Positions 54,302-64,000 of a stretch of 64,000 bases of DNA are shown piece by piece. The stretch is taken from contig JARGXX010000099.1 of assembly GCA_030374765.1 (NCBI GenBank), forward strand, positions 2,418,001 to 2,482,000. The letters run 5' to 3'. Each line of letters begins with the position of its first letter. The stretch's first letter is position 1. The notes under the pieces were generated by a model, which was not told where the DNA came from, made no database searches, and saw only the letters and a program-made list of their open reading frames with translations. The DNA comes from Agarophyton chilense (taxonomy: Eukaryota; Rhodophyta; Florideophyceae; Gracilariales; Gracilariaceae). The position numbers and the translations under genes were made by a program.

Positions 54302-54813
54302 CGGTACACTTTACAGAACGTAGCTCTGTATCTCTTCGGAGAAGTGGATTTGGTCGTAAACCCTCGATCTGAAATTATTTCAGACACTAGCCCAATCACA
54401 AAAGCGCCACAACTATACCTAATTGGTTCCCGATATGACTGCTTTACTTCCGGAAAGAAGTTCTCAAAGTCAAAGCTTTATTTAAGTGTAAAGTAATTGA
54501 AATGTAATGAGAAATGCAGACTTTCTGAAACTGTAAGAGAGTTTTCAGTGCACATATTTTCCGAAAACCTCATGCGTAATGTAAATGTAAGAGCAACAAG
54601 AGAGAGCTTACGAAAAAAAAGAGATCGTCTTGCCTGCAATTATGAGTAATTTTTTGAGATGTCATATTTCCCTGAATTTTGCCCACGAGCAGCATTACGG
54701 GCTTCGCTCTGAGCTCAAATGAGACTCTCCTGAGTATTACATACGAAGACCTCTGTTCTCATACAGTGCTCCTATTACAGCCGCAGCTATGAGGCAAAAA
54801 TACTTTGCCATCG
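54302..54813. other. Interval without recognised feature
   Basis: AT-rich, short ORFs only. If element D kept its 3' LTR it should lie around here, but no LTR-like match to the other families was found. Confidence 0.4.
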
Positions 54814-55260
54814 TGTAAATCAATGACTGGTGGATCAGCTTTCTGGTCTCAACCTGAGGTAGCGTGGTAGAGCGGGTCCTAAGGTCCGCATCCTTGAAGG
54901 TGGCACTCCCAGAGTAATTGGTGCAATAGGCGAGCGTTTACTGCGTAGTCCTACAGGTCGGAGCTACGGGAACGATGGATTGAAGACCAATTGATGGCAC
55001 TAGTGTACCAAAGAGAGTAATTTGGTATCTTAACTATGCCTACACTATTAAAAGGGAGAAGCGTCACTCGAGCCAAGTGAATATCACTGGTGAGGCGCTG
55101 GGATCTCCCTTGCACTGTAAGGCTTTTCTATCACAACTAAAAAAAAAAATAAATCCCTATGTTTGTCCAGCTGAGGTCGCCCAGTCCACGTGGCGTCTGT
55201 AAGATACATCAGGCCCTGGCGGCTTACAGGACTCACCCGTGATCGTTGCTCCTTCACATA
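54814..55260 (+). mobile_element. tRNA-derived SINE, copy 1
   Basis: 447 bp matching 57849-57401 in inverted orientation. Head: CAATGACTGGT, a D-arm-like GAGGTAGCGTGGTAGAGCGG, then a mutated B box. Body: ACCAATTGATGGCACTAGTG and CACTCGAGCCAAGTGAATAT. It has an internal A-run (55137-55149) and a tail with GTCCACGTGGCGT. Noncoding. Confidence 0.7.
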
Positions 55261-55359
55261 TCTCCCTCCTTAGGGTTCGACCGTTAAGGCGAAGTCCAAA
55301 TTGCCTCACAGCTTCCTGGCGGTCTGGCCCTAATTGGACCAATATGTGAATCCCCAATC

Positions 55360-56264
55360 TTGCCTTCAGGGTCAGAACCGCTTCATCATCAGCAGCCAAA
55401 TCACATGGACACGAACGCTGCCGTGTCTGACATGTCGACGTCCTATGACCAACTCGGAGGTCGTGAGTGCTTAGTTGCTCTCGTTACCATTGGGCGCAAC
55501 GGGGTGCCGCATCGCCACATTCTGCGAAGATATGAGTACGTATGAGCTGACCCTTGGCGCCAGGTTGGCGATTTATTCGTCTAAAGTACTGTACGCGCAC
55601 CGAGAAGGTCATCGCCGCCTTCCCTATTCTCCGCGACTCCTTTGGTAACTCTACGCGCATCGTCCACAGTGAGCCACGGGGCGCGCTTCGTCCATCGTGG
55701 TTCATGTCGGTCAGCCCGCCCAATTCAGTTGCATCTTCCCTTCTTCCCGTTGCAGTATTCCTCCATTGGTCGCATGCGATGCGGAACTCGCCTTATAAGC
55801 CCGTCAGATACGCTATTCTCCCTCCAGACCTTGTCTCTTATATCGATTCCTTTAGTCATATCTCGACGGACCAACATGTGGGCAACGGCGCCATGGCTTC
55901 AAAAAACCAAGCGGGAAGCTCCTCGGAATACCAAGGGGCATATGAGCGCTGCGGGGACTGTTATGACCATACCATGGGACGAAACCCGCGGGCAGTACGT
56001 CATTCTATTCTGCCGACCTCTGTGAAAGAATACCAGAGGTTTGGTCAAGTGTATCTCGATGCCTGGTATAGTCTAAATCTGAGCGACCTGGAGGCTTCCA
56101 AGGGTGACAATAGTACCTCAAGTGAATCTCCGCCGAAGAAGCGTGCTCGGCTCGCCGGTGCCAGTCCTATTGGTACAGTAGGCTCCTCGGGTGATCCTAG
56201 CCTTGGTTTCGCTCCAGCAGGTTCCAAGGAGAACGAGGGATTTATCCCTGCGCCGCCCCAGTGA
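55360..56264 (+). pseudogene. Antisense ORF of element D
   Basis: The plus ORF 55554-56264 (236 aa) and a preceding piece (55360-55545) lie downstream of the chromodomain of a minus-strand element, the position held by the antisense ORFs of C and X. A block RYAILPPDLVSYIDSF (about 55806-55853) can be aligned with YRLWYPPPRLRGYIRQL of X. The rest is Ser/Pro-rich with a basic PPKKRARL near the end, a possible nuclear signal. Homology is weak and needs a profile search. Confidence 0.45.
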
Positions 56265-56484
56265 GTCCTGTTGGTGTTCGGAGCGGTTTCGCAAACCTTG
56301 AAGTCATGGCGAGGGCTGTTCAGCTTCTCCTAGTTTGTCAAATAAAGTAATGTTTGTGATTTCCTAAACTCGATCCTGTGTTCTTCAAACGTCCGTGCCC
56401 TCGGACGCCGTCAGAACCTTGAGAGCTTTCTCAGGTCTTCCACAGGTGCCGCCTGAGGACTGACGTTGTTCCCTGAGACGGGTG

Positions 56485-56745
56485 TTACGGCGGACCGTCG
56501 TGTCGGGAGGCGTATCGAGAGGTGTTTTGTATTATTCGGACCAATGGTTGCCCCCTCCTGAAGGCTGCGCTCCGTGTTGCCGCTTTTGCGCCAATAGCGG
56601 GCGATAAACTAGACGGAATTGTTCGAAGCTTTGGCCAAGTGTCTTCCTTGGGAGTATAGCCAAACCAACGTACGCGACAGCGCATCATCCCATCTGTTCC
56701 CCGACGGGCGGAGATGATTCGTTCAATAACGTATTCCTATTGGTG
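56485..56745 (-). pseudogene. Chromodomain of element D
   Basis: EYVIERIISARRGTDGMMRC then RVRWFGYTPKEDTWPKLR, a well-kept chromodomain with both aromatic cage positions and DTW. A TAG separates it from the linker ORF upstream (57018-56737). Confidence 0.8.
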
Positions 56746-57300
56746 TTTCTTCTCCGCAAGGAGAGTGTGGTCCAGAAGAGCGAATCTATCGGATTTGGTT
56801 GGGAGAGATGGGTCATCGTCGTTGGCATCGACTAGTGGGTCCATGGAGACAGTCGAATCCGCGGATATTGCCTTAACAGCTGTGGGTACCTTAGCCTCGA
56901 CTTGAGCTCGTGGTGATTCCGTTGGGCTAAGGGGCTGGGACTTTGGTGGTCCGGAAGAGCTGGGAGCTCGTATCACCCGATCAATAGACACGGTGTCCTG
57001 TAGACCGTCAGTTAGCATCGTAATTCTGTATTAATTGGCCTTAAGGATTTTATATGGTTTCGTCGAGCGGGGTAGGAGTTTCCGTGTAGTGTCCTGGAGG
57101 TCATCACTGTGTTTCGGTGACCGATCCAGGTTAACCAATTCACCTTTCATAAATGTAGGTGTGTTACAGATGGCTCTGTCGAAACTGACCTTGTAGCGCC
57201 GCTAGGCTTTGGTCATTACAGCTCTAGCCGATTGGATAATGCTGTCAATCTGGAATCTTGATGGTCAATATGTATCGGCGGTGGCGATCTAGATAGCGTT
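56737..57300 (-). pseudogene. Element D integrase C-terminal GPY/F module and linker
   Basis: The minus strand reads FMKGELVNLDRSPKHSDDLQ, then RSTKPYKILKANQYRITMLT and VSIDRVIRAP, the SH3-like module after chromoviral integrases. It is followed by a Ser/Pro/Asp linker ending in TAG before the chromodomain. Confidence 0.65.
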
Positions 57301-57400
57301 CAATAAAAAGGTGTCGTCCCCGTGGAAGAGTGTACTTGAGTGTTGTAGGCATAAACCAGTGACTCAACGTAGTCGTCCCAGTTTAATTGGTGCTTCGATA
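57300..57400 (-). pseudogene. Element D integrase fragment, 3' of the SINE
   Basis: HLSKHQLNWDDYVESLVYAY continues NTQVHSSTGTTPFY, the segment downstream of the catalytic Glu in Ty3 integrases. It joins the core at 57850-58100 if SINE copy 2 is removed. Confidence 0.8.
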
Positions 57401-57849
57401 GGTGTAAAGGAGCAACGATAAAGGTTGACTTTTGTAAGCCGCCATGGCCTGAGGTATCTGACAAACGCCACGTGGACTGGCAGACCACAGATGGGCTCAT
57501 TTAGATTATTAATTTAATTTAATTAGTGTAATAGATTAGCATTACAGTTCCAGGGAGGTCCCAGCGCCTCGCCATTACTATTCACTTGGCTCGAGTGACG
57601 CTTCTCCCTTAGAAGTAACGTAGGCATCTTTAGTGTACTAATTTACCCTCTTTGGTACATTAGTTCCACCAATTGGTCTTCAAGCCATCGTTTTCGTAGC
57701 TCCAACCTCTAGTAATACGCAGTAAACGCCAGCCCATTGCACCAAGTACTCTGGGAGTGTCGCCATCAAGGATTCGAACCTTAGGACCGCCCTACCACGC
57801 TACCACCGGTTGAAACCAGTACACTGACTAACCACTCATTGCTTTACAA
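57401..57849 (-). mobile_element. tRNA-derived SINE, copy 2 (inserted in integrase of element D)
   Basis: 449 bp. On the minus strand TAGCGTGGTAGGGCGG (57802-57787) resembles a D-arm/A box. Six bases on, GGTTCGAATCC (57780-57770) is a perfect B box inside an AAGG..CCTT T-arm-like stem. The anticodon arm is missing. The AT-rich region AATTAAATTAAATTAA (about 57510) corresponds to the A-run of copy 1. Confidence 0.75.
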
Positions 57850-58508
57850 TAAGTAGTGTGCCAATCAGTCCAGAAGGATACGGTTGAAGCGTTCGGTTTG
57901 GCCATTGGTTTGCGTGTGGTATGCTGTTGTGTTTACATGTTTGATACATAAGGTAGCACAAACGTGCGAAAAGAATTTGGATACAAACTGGCTAACATTA
58001 TCCGTAAAAAGCTACAGCGGCATGCCATAGAGATATACCCAGTGGGAAAAGAATGAAGTGGCGACATCTGTGGCTGTTGTGTTTCCTAGAGATAGGGCTC
58101 GGGTAAGTTTGGGTACACCTATCGTTTATTACCAAGACAAACCGTTTCCCATGGGACGACTTGGGCAAAGCTCCACGTGACGAGTTGCATCGGGCCTGCA
58201 GCGGGGAAAAGTTTCAGTTTGGCCTGATGGTTGGCCCGAGACCCTCGGATTTTTGTGCACGCAGTGTAGTTCCGTGCGATTTGCCATAAGTCCTGCGCCA
58301 TTAGTGGCAAGCAGAAGAACATCTCTAGGGTCTGGTACATTCGTCGGCCTCCTTGTTGACCAGCCAAGCGAAAGAAATTGGCGAGGCATAGGAATCGCGT
58401 CCTCAGTGACCTTGGTACTACCAGTTGGAGTGCGCCATCTAGTGGTGAGCGCCAACACAGTAGTCCGAATCGGTCGTAGTCGAATTGGCATCCAGGGGTT
58501 CCTACCAT
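57850..58508 (-). pseudogene. Element D integrase, zinc-binding region and catalytic core
   Basis: 58508-58119: VPRSLRTRFLCLANFFRLAG, then GGRRMYQTLEMFFCLPLMAQ, with both zinc-binding His lost. 58030-57860: TDNVSQFVSKFFSHVCATLC, then TTAYHTQTNGQTERFNRILL, with catalytic Asp and Glu. Frames differ between the parts. Confidence 0.8.
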
Positions 58509-58520
58509 TTGGGCCTTTTC

Positions 58521-59309
58521 CTAGCAGTACTCGTCTTTGACCTGCGCCTGTAGGAGCTCCTCAATATTTATAGGGATGAGCTCTTTTTCCTCTGGGGTTA
58601 TTACATTAACCTTAGGTGGTGTCGAATTGCGTGGTACTGTCTCCCAGTTAAATGAATAGGCATCATTCTCCTTTATCTCAAGATCGTTCACTTTGACCGT
58701 TCCCATAATGTGATCCGTTTCCGTATTATCCTTAGATCCATCATATGTGAAGGGAGTAGGAATGAGGTCTTCCAATGCCGTGTCATCAGTTCCATCGGTA
58801 ATTATTGGCGAGATGGCTTCCGCTTCCTGGTGCTTGATGCCTAGCCTATAGGTTATATCATAGTCATGCTCCGACAGCCAAAGGCGCCAACGAGCGAGGC
58901 GACTTGATGCATCGGTCATATTGAGTAACCAGCGGAGTGAATCGTGGTGTGTCCTAATGGTGAACCTAGTTCCCTCGAAGTATGATCGGAGTGTTAATAC
59001 AGACCATATGATGGTGAGACATTTCTTTTCGGTAGTACTGTAGTTTCGCTCCGCGCTGATCAGCGTTCTGCTCCAATATCCAATAGCTCGATAATAATTT
59101 GGTGAATCTTGTGCTTTTAGTAGTGCACATCCCATTTGGACATCATAAGCGTCTGTGTCCAAGACAAAGGGTCTACTGGGTTTTGGTAGATCCAGTATAG
59201 GTGGGTTAAGTAATTTGTTCTTTAGGGTCTGAAATGCCTGGTATTGGTCCTCGGCAATGTCCTCAAATGTACGAGCCCCGTGAGGGAAAGGAACTACGAA
59301 AGTGTTCAC
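58521..59309 (-). pseudogene. Element D RNase H domain and linker
   Basis: 262 codons. RPFVLDTDAYDVQMGCALLK holds the first Asp, AERNYSTTEKKCLTIIWSVL the Glu region, and FTIRTHHDSLRWLLNM has His in place of the second Asp. The chain goes on to IKHQEAEAISPI and then an acidic linker. Confidence 0.85.
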
Positions 59310-59540
59310 TTCTTCAATATTGCGTTGAGGGCGACCGAGATTCTAGCAATTCCTTGAACGAAACGTCGGTAAACATTGCACAAGCCCAAGGAGAATCGTA
59401 GTTCCGTGTGGGTTCTGGGAGTTTATACTGGCGGATCGCATCCATGGTCGTTATGGTTACCTTTAACTTTCGTGGGAGGAAGACGTGACCGAGATAGTCA
59501 CTTAAGGCCTGAAAGAAGGCGCACTTGCGGAGTTTCAGTG

Positions 59541-59750
59541 TTACTCCGTCGACTTGAAAAATTTTCGCACTGTTCTCCCATGGCCGAGGTGTTCCTTCAC
59601 GTTTCGTGAGAAGATGACTACCTCATCTAAATAGACCAGAGCGAATTTACAATTGAATCTTGACAGTATGATGCCTGGGCGCCAATCTTGCTTCAGCGCC
59701 GCCCAGGATTTTGGGGTCGCACGCGAAATAGATTCCACCAAGGCTCACAC
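59541..59750 (-). pseudogene. Element D reverse transcriptase fragment (truncation point)
   Basis: FNCKFALVYLDEVVIFSRNV is the catalytic box with the second Asp changed to Glu. RT homology stops at about 59750, the 5' truncation of element D. A diverged connection region lies at 59310-59540. Confidence 0.8.
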
Positions 59751-60960
59751 ACCTGCCTATGGTGAAACAAGGAAGTGTTTTGAACTCTCCGTCTCGAGGA
59801 TCTCTGCAAATCCATAGTTCCCCACCCCACCCCTATGTCCTGGAAAACCGTCTAGGACCGGTGTAAACGCCTACAAAATACATACGACGCCACAGATAAC
59901 AAAAGAAAACTTTTTTATGATGTTTGACGCGGCGAGATGAGCGAACTTGAAGAACTTCTTATGTCAATGCAGTAGACGCACGATGACGCTTTAGCTGAGG
60001 AGAGCGCTGTACGGCTTGCATAGAAACGAAAGGAATAAAAAAAGAGCGCGTCGGGCGGGCTCTCGTGGGGCGGGCGAATAAGAAGAAAACGAGCAGCGAA
60101 GACAAAGGAGAGAAATATACCGTGGGCTCGGAATAGAGCGCCGCCGGAATTGTGAAAAAAAATCGTCAAGGGGACATGATTTTGAGTCTGGATAGAGAAT
60201 GGCACAGAATAGGGGATAACATGAAGCAGTCTGAGCTCGGGTGCGTTCAGTTGGAAGGGAGCCGCCTCGATTTTGAACATGCGAAAAACGCAGTTGTTCG
60301 CGCGGATCGTGAGGAGGAGCGTTCTGCATTGCCCGCGGAGACCGACGCCGATCGCGCCAAGCGACGCGAAGAGCGCATTCTAAGAATTCGGACATGCCAA
60401 GGTCAAGGTGATAATCGATTTGTTAAAGTACATCCAGTAATGTTTCTTTCTATGGCACGACGAGTCGGCATGTGGGCTTCCAGGAGCGAGGAGATCGTTT
60501 AAAACAGGGGTGAAACGCGTAGGCTCCCGCCCTGAAGCTCGCTGTGCGGCGCATGCAGCAAACATTGCACAACTGTGGGACAACGCTTGGAGCGGAGACA
60601 CCACGAAGATGTTCGGGATCTTCCTCTCTTGAAAGACACGCCTCAGGCGGAGGAGGCGCGTCCCAGCGGAGCACAGAAACAGAGCCACTCTGGAAATGCA
60701 CGAAGGAGTCGGGTGTAAGACCGAGGCCAACGGCGGGATATCCCTAGAGTGTTTAGGTGAGCACGGCACAGTCCGGGGTGTGACGAATCCTAGGCGGAGC
60801 GGTACCACGCGATTGTCGGAAAAGGAGCGAGGAAACACTCGTATGAGGTGCACGAGCGGGGTGAGTGGGGCGGCCACTCACGAGAGTCAAAAAGGAGAAC
60901 AAGAGGAAAACGGGGGCGAAACCCTATACAAAGTCGAGACTACGACAAGTGTCGACGATT
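59751..60960. other. Unassigned 1.2 kb, possible uncharacterised ORFs
   Basis: A plus ORF (60152-60502, 116 aa, Arg/Glu-rich, MKKNRQGDMILSLDREWHRI) and another (60696-60962, 88 aa) have no recognised domain. Neither has a clear start context. May belong to element X or to flanking repeat DNA. Confidence 0.3.
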
Positions 60961-61445
60961 AAATATGAACCCACGGTGGTGGTAGCACTCTGGTCGAGAG
61001 AGGGGTGGATGAGCTAACGTGCGACGGGCGCTCACGCAGTATGCGGTGAAGACGCGCCGAAGGCGAAGAGTTCAGAGCCAAGACTCCCTCCCTGGGATCT
61101 CCCAAGAGGGTGTTTACTGGGGAGCAGTGCTCAACCTCCTAAGTAGTGTGGCGCGCGGCCCCTGCAAGTGGGCGCGCCCCCGAAAAATAGACACTAAATA
61201 GCGATAGCGTAGCTAAATAAATACTAAAAATTACTAAATAATACTAACCATTAGGTACAATCCTGGCCACGTGTGGCACTTCTCGCACTTGCGCGTCGGC
61301 ATCCGTTCAGTCCACGTGTTCCACCAGTGTGCACTTCCGGTCCTAACCGGCCGTCGGCACGCAATAGCTGTATAGCTTGTCATAGACCAAGCCAGTCCTC
61401 AAGCGAGCGAAATATCTAAGTCCCGGAGAAGAAACCCCCTTGAAG
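60961..61445 (-). repeat. Possible 3' LTR of element X (minus orientation), low confidence
   Basis: Contains landmarks in the order seen in the A-family LTR at 62462-63127: a CTAAATAATACT-like AT tract, CACGTG, then CCACGTGTTCCACCAGTGTG (compare CCACGTGTTCCAACAATGTA). It lies where element X should end. Boundaries and target duplication are not determined. Confidence 0.35.
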
Positions 61446-61491
61446 ATTGTCCTTCATATCCTCCTCCTTAGGTGACGAACACGCCGTCGAC

Positions 61492-62461
61492 ATGGCGGGG
61501 AGGAAACGGTCCAACCGGCATAACAGCGAGCCGCGTAACTCGTCCAGCGACCACTCGACTGTCGAAGGCAGAGCTGCACAACCGAACGACAAACGCACCA
61601 ACGCGGTAACCACTCCTCGAACTCCGAGCGTTCTTCCGCATCGTACGCCAACTTCCAGCGAACAAATCCCGGTACCTCGGCGACCAGTACTCCCGATGAA
61701 CGGTGGTAACAATCCCCGCCGGGGTTACTTCTCCGGTTTCCATTCGGCTCCCTTTCCTCGGGGGAGTGACTCGTCAACCGCGCCGAGCCAGTTCCGGGGT
61801 CTCGCTGGAGCTTCAAGCCACATCACTCCTGCGGAGGACACCTGGCCCAGTTACGACGAACCCGTAGGGTTAAACCCGCTTCAACATGCGGCGATTCTCC
61901 GGAGAGCTCCTTGGTTCCATCTGACAGCGGTCTTCGAAGAAGAACTCGTGGCGTCGTATGCTGATGGCAATGCGCGTCTCCCGGGCGAGCTGCCGGCTTT
62001 GATCATCACTTCGTGGGACTGGCGATGCCGTGTGGCGGTTCCCGTTCACACGAGTCTGCGGCGAAGGCGCGAGTCGGCGGAAGAGGCGCATTGCATATTT
62101 GTCCGCATCGGCTGCTCACGGATCAACCGGGCGAACTTCCAATACCCCATCCCCGACGAATTCGGCTTCGACCTACGAATGTATCGGACTCAGGGTGAGA
62201 TCGGCTATTGTGACCGCCTTGCGGCGTTGGAAACCTAGGCATGGCGCGGTCAACCGCGAGAGCGACAAGAAGCGATCTGCTGGGTCCATCCGATCATTCG
62301 TGCCGAGTTCCGCCATCTTCGTCGTGAGTCCCGATATCGGTGGTTATAGAACTTCATCCGCGAGGAGCGTCGGGGCAGATCCTGCTTTGGGTTCTTTGTC
62401 CCTTATCAGAACACGGAGATGAACCGGATTAGTCCCTTCTATCAGTTCAGGCGATACGTGC
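61492..62461 (+). pseudogene. Antisense ORF of element X, part 1
   Basis: The first ATG is at 61492 (MAGRKRSNRHNSEPRNSSSD). A basic, Ser/Pro-rich N-terminus is followed by a folded-looking region (PLQHAAILRRAPWFHLTAVF, then LPALIITSWDWRCRVAVPVH). In-frame TAG codons lie at 62236-62238 and about 62335. After each the same frame goes on with protein-like sequence (HPIIRAEFRHLRRESRYRWL, FFVPYQNTEMNRISPFYQF) up to the LTR at 62462. No known domain. It reads on the strand opposite to the inferred element. Confidence 0.6.
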
Positions 62462-63132
62462 TGTAGTATCCACTCTAACGGAGAGAGCAGACACCTGCGA
62501 CAGCGTTCGGACTGCCGATCGGTCGCTTGCGGCGAAGGAAAAGGGGTGGTAGAGCTACAACACCAGCGAGCTGGAAGTGGGGTGTAAGGCCACTATTCGC
62601 CAGCCTGGGTGAACAGTGCAACTGTAAAACGTTGATGGAACGTATGTGCGAGACGGCTCGTGAAGTCGTTGGGGGCTGACTATCTATTATAGCTCGTACG
62701 GATCTCCGGTTAAGGAATCCTAAGCGAGTAACAGAATAGTCATGATGCCCATGTTGTCCCCTTTACTTGGAGTCGGCGCTCACCTCTGGTACACTATATA
62801 CTGTGTGCCAGGGTGAGTGCCCAAATAATACGTAAATAATACCCAGTAGTCAGCCATTAAGCCAAACCACTGCATGGGTATGGTCCCTATTGGACGTTTA
62901 GCTACAAAGGGTGGTAAAACCAGACACGTGGATCGCCACTACATGCGCCGTTGCAAGCCACTCCACTCGTGATACCACGTGTTCCAACAATGTACCCTGC
63001 CTCCTAGCATCCTACGCGGTGTGCCGTTTCATATCACAATGCTGATGATATCACTCACTTATGAGATCCAACTGCGACTTCGCGAAAAACCAGCCTATCG
63101 GATTTCCCGACATAGTAGAATACTACACGTTC
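62457..63132 (-). mobile_element. Solo LTR of the A family inserted in the antisense ORF of element X
   Basis: The LTR is 62462-63127 (666 bp). On the plus strand it opens TGTAGTATCC and closes AGAATACTACA. Its complement aligns with the LTRs of element A (TTTTTCG, GTGAGTG, the TGTCGCAGGTGTCTGCTCT block). Flanks are CGTGC (62457-62461) and CGTTC (63128-63132), a 5-bp duplication with one change. Removing LTR and one flank keeps the reading frame: FYQFRRYV joins PLSGWWSSVEV. Confidence 0.8.
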
Positions 63133-64000
63133 CCCTGTCTGGGTGGTGGTCCTCCGTCGAGGTGTGCCGTGGATGTTACGTGGAGTTGCCTCCAGTCGTC
63201 TCCTATCTGGGCTCGTACCTCATCGAGGATCCGCACTCCGGCTTATGGTCCGTGGTCCAAACCGAATGGGCAGTCCGCGCCGCGGCGTACATCTTGTGGG
63301 AAGCCTACGACCAGTATCGACTGTGGTATCCTCCTCCGCGTTTGCGTGGTTACATCCGGCAGCTGGACCTTCAACTATCTCTTGGAGGTGTGAATAACGC
63401 TGATAAATCTCAGGAGCTCATCGACATCGTTGGGCCTGTCGACTGGGCTGTCGTGCCTGTCCGGCAGAGCGGCCGTGGTCAAGAAACCGGTGGGGCTGAT
63501 CGGTCTCCGGGGCGTCGCTCGCCGTTGGCGGGAGACTTCACCCTCTTTAACACATGGGAGCAGCAAGTGGTCTCCGAGGCGGAGGCGTCGGCACTCCGGA
63601 TGGCCCCGCGAGGCATACCGTATGGGCCCCCCGTGGGGTTTGTCAACTCGGATGACTTCTACTACGCCTATGGCGGTGATGATCTCTCAGATGAGGAGGG
63701 CGACTACCGTGGCGACGAGGTCATGGAAGACGTGAGAGACCCCGATCGTGCCGATACTACGGCGCAGCCGGCGCAGGCAGCGACTCAGGCAGGTGTGGTG
63801 TTCGATCCAGTGGCGGCGGCGTTGCCGGACGAACCGGAAGTTATCGAGGTTCGCATACGCCCAGAGGCGGTTGTGATCTCTCGGTTCCTTCGGGGTGTTG
63901 GACTGAACGCGCAAGCGGCGAGCGGCGACATCGGTACGATGAGAGACGCCCTCGTGGCACACTTGACCGGCGGAAGTAACTCCGCTAGCGATTCAGTTGC
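63128..64000 (+). pseudogene. Antisense ORF of element X, part 2 (runs off right edge)
   Basis: Open frame with no start of its own, continuing part 1. It has a helical region (SVVQTEWAVRAAAYILWEAY), PPPRLRGYIRQLDLQLSLGG (from about 63336), ELIDIVGPVDWAVVPV, GFVNSDDFYYAYGGDDLSDE, then an Ala/Pro-rich and a helical C-terminal part (RPEAVVISRFLRGVGLNAQA) to the window end. The blocks from LRGYIRQLDL onward match the antisense ORF of element C in order. It is longer than in C, so C may hold a shortened form. Confidence 0.7.

Larger units (their letters stand above)
55261..59750 (-). mobile_element. Element D: truncated minus-strand Ty3/gypsy chromovirus
   Basis: Reading from 59750 downward: RT fragment, RNase H, integrase (split by SINE copy 2), GPY/F module, chromodomain, and an opposite-strand ORF. 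Gag, protease and the first part of RT are missing, as is any recognisable LTR. Many stops and shifts. More diverged from C than A is. Confidence 0.8.

Noticed and set aside
57770..57802. tRNA gene
   Set aside because: B box and D-arm-like sequence are present but no anticodon arm or acceptor stem; it is the head of a SINE.
54814..57849. The inverted 450-bp repeats as LTRs of element D
   Set aside because: They are in opposite orientation and one lies inside the integrase coding region; LTRs would be direct and outside.

Overview
The window is nuclear DNA of a photosynthetic eukaryote. A compact, nearly intron-free gene block (1-20.4 kb) abuts about 43 kb of nested retrotransposons. A lumen-type TPR protein with a plastid leader, eukaryotic genes (TOP1, SNU66/SART1, a MUS81 N-terminus, a GT14 glycosyltransferase), one verifiable 79-bp GT-AG intron and abundant Ty3 chromoviruses point to a red alga of the florideophyte (Chondrus-like) kind. 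That assignment is inference; no barcode gene is present.

Gene block. A partial MUS81-like gene leaves the left edge on the minus strand. A C2H2 zinc-finger gene lies near 3 kb. After about 4 kb without genes come a TPR lumen-type protein (-) and a GT14 glycosyltransferase (+) that share a divergent promoter. Next are an unrecognised coiled-coil protein (-) and SNU66 (+), also divergent. DNA topoisomerase IB (-) converges on SNU66. A small helical protein (+) converges, with an 18-bp gap, on a two-exon HAD 5'-nucleotidase-like gene (-). An AT-rich gene desert (21.0-22.25 kb) marks the border to repeat DNA.

Repeat block. Element A (22251-41064) is an old Ty3/gypsy chromovirus with many stops. 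Its reverse transcriptase is split by a solo LTR of another family (26596-27510, TSD ACGGG) and, 74 bp further, by an 8.9-kb DNA transposon (27585-36461) coding a Plavaka/KDZ-like transposase. That transposase is itself split by a 6-kb cluster of palindromes, (TG)n, minisatellites and tandem copies, which holds another solo LTR (32094-33008, TSD TTGGG). Element C (44179-53638) is a complete, young chromovirus-derived element: two 914-bp LTRs with about 8 differences, TSD CTGTG, primer-binding site, polypurine tract, gag, a likely -1 frameshift site and pol. It has lost its integrase in frame, so it probably moved with help in trans. Element D (about 55.3-59.75 kb, minus) is a truncated chromovirus with two copies of a tRNA-derived SINE. 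Element X enters from the right edge on the minus strand.

The most interesting signal is an antisense gene. Between the chromodomain (or pol) and the 3' LTR, elements C, D and X each carry an ORF on the strand opposite gag-pol. The products of C and X are clearly alike; D's is weakly so. In X a solo LTR interrupts this ORF, and the frame continues exactly across the insertion with a near-perfect 5-bp target duplication.
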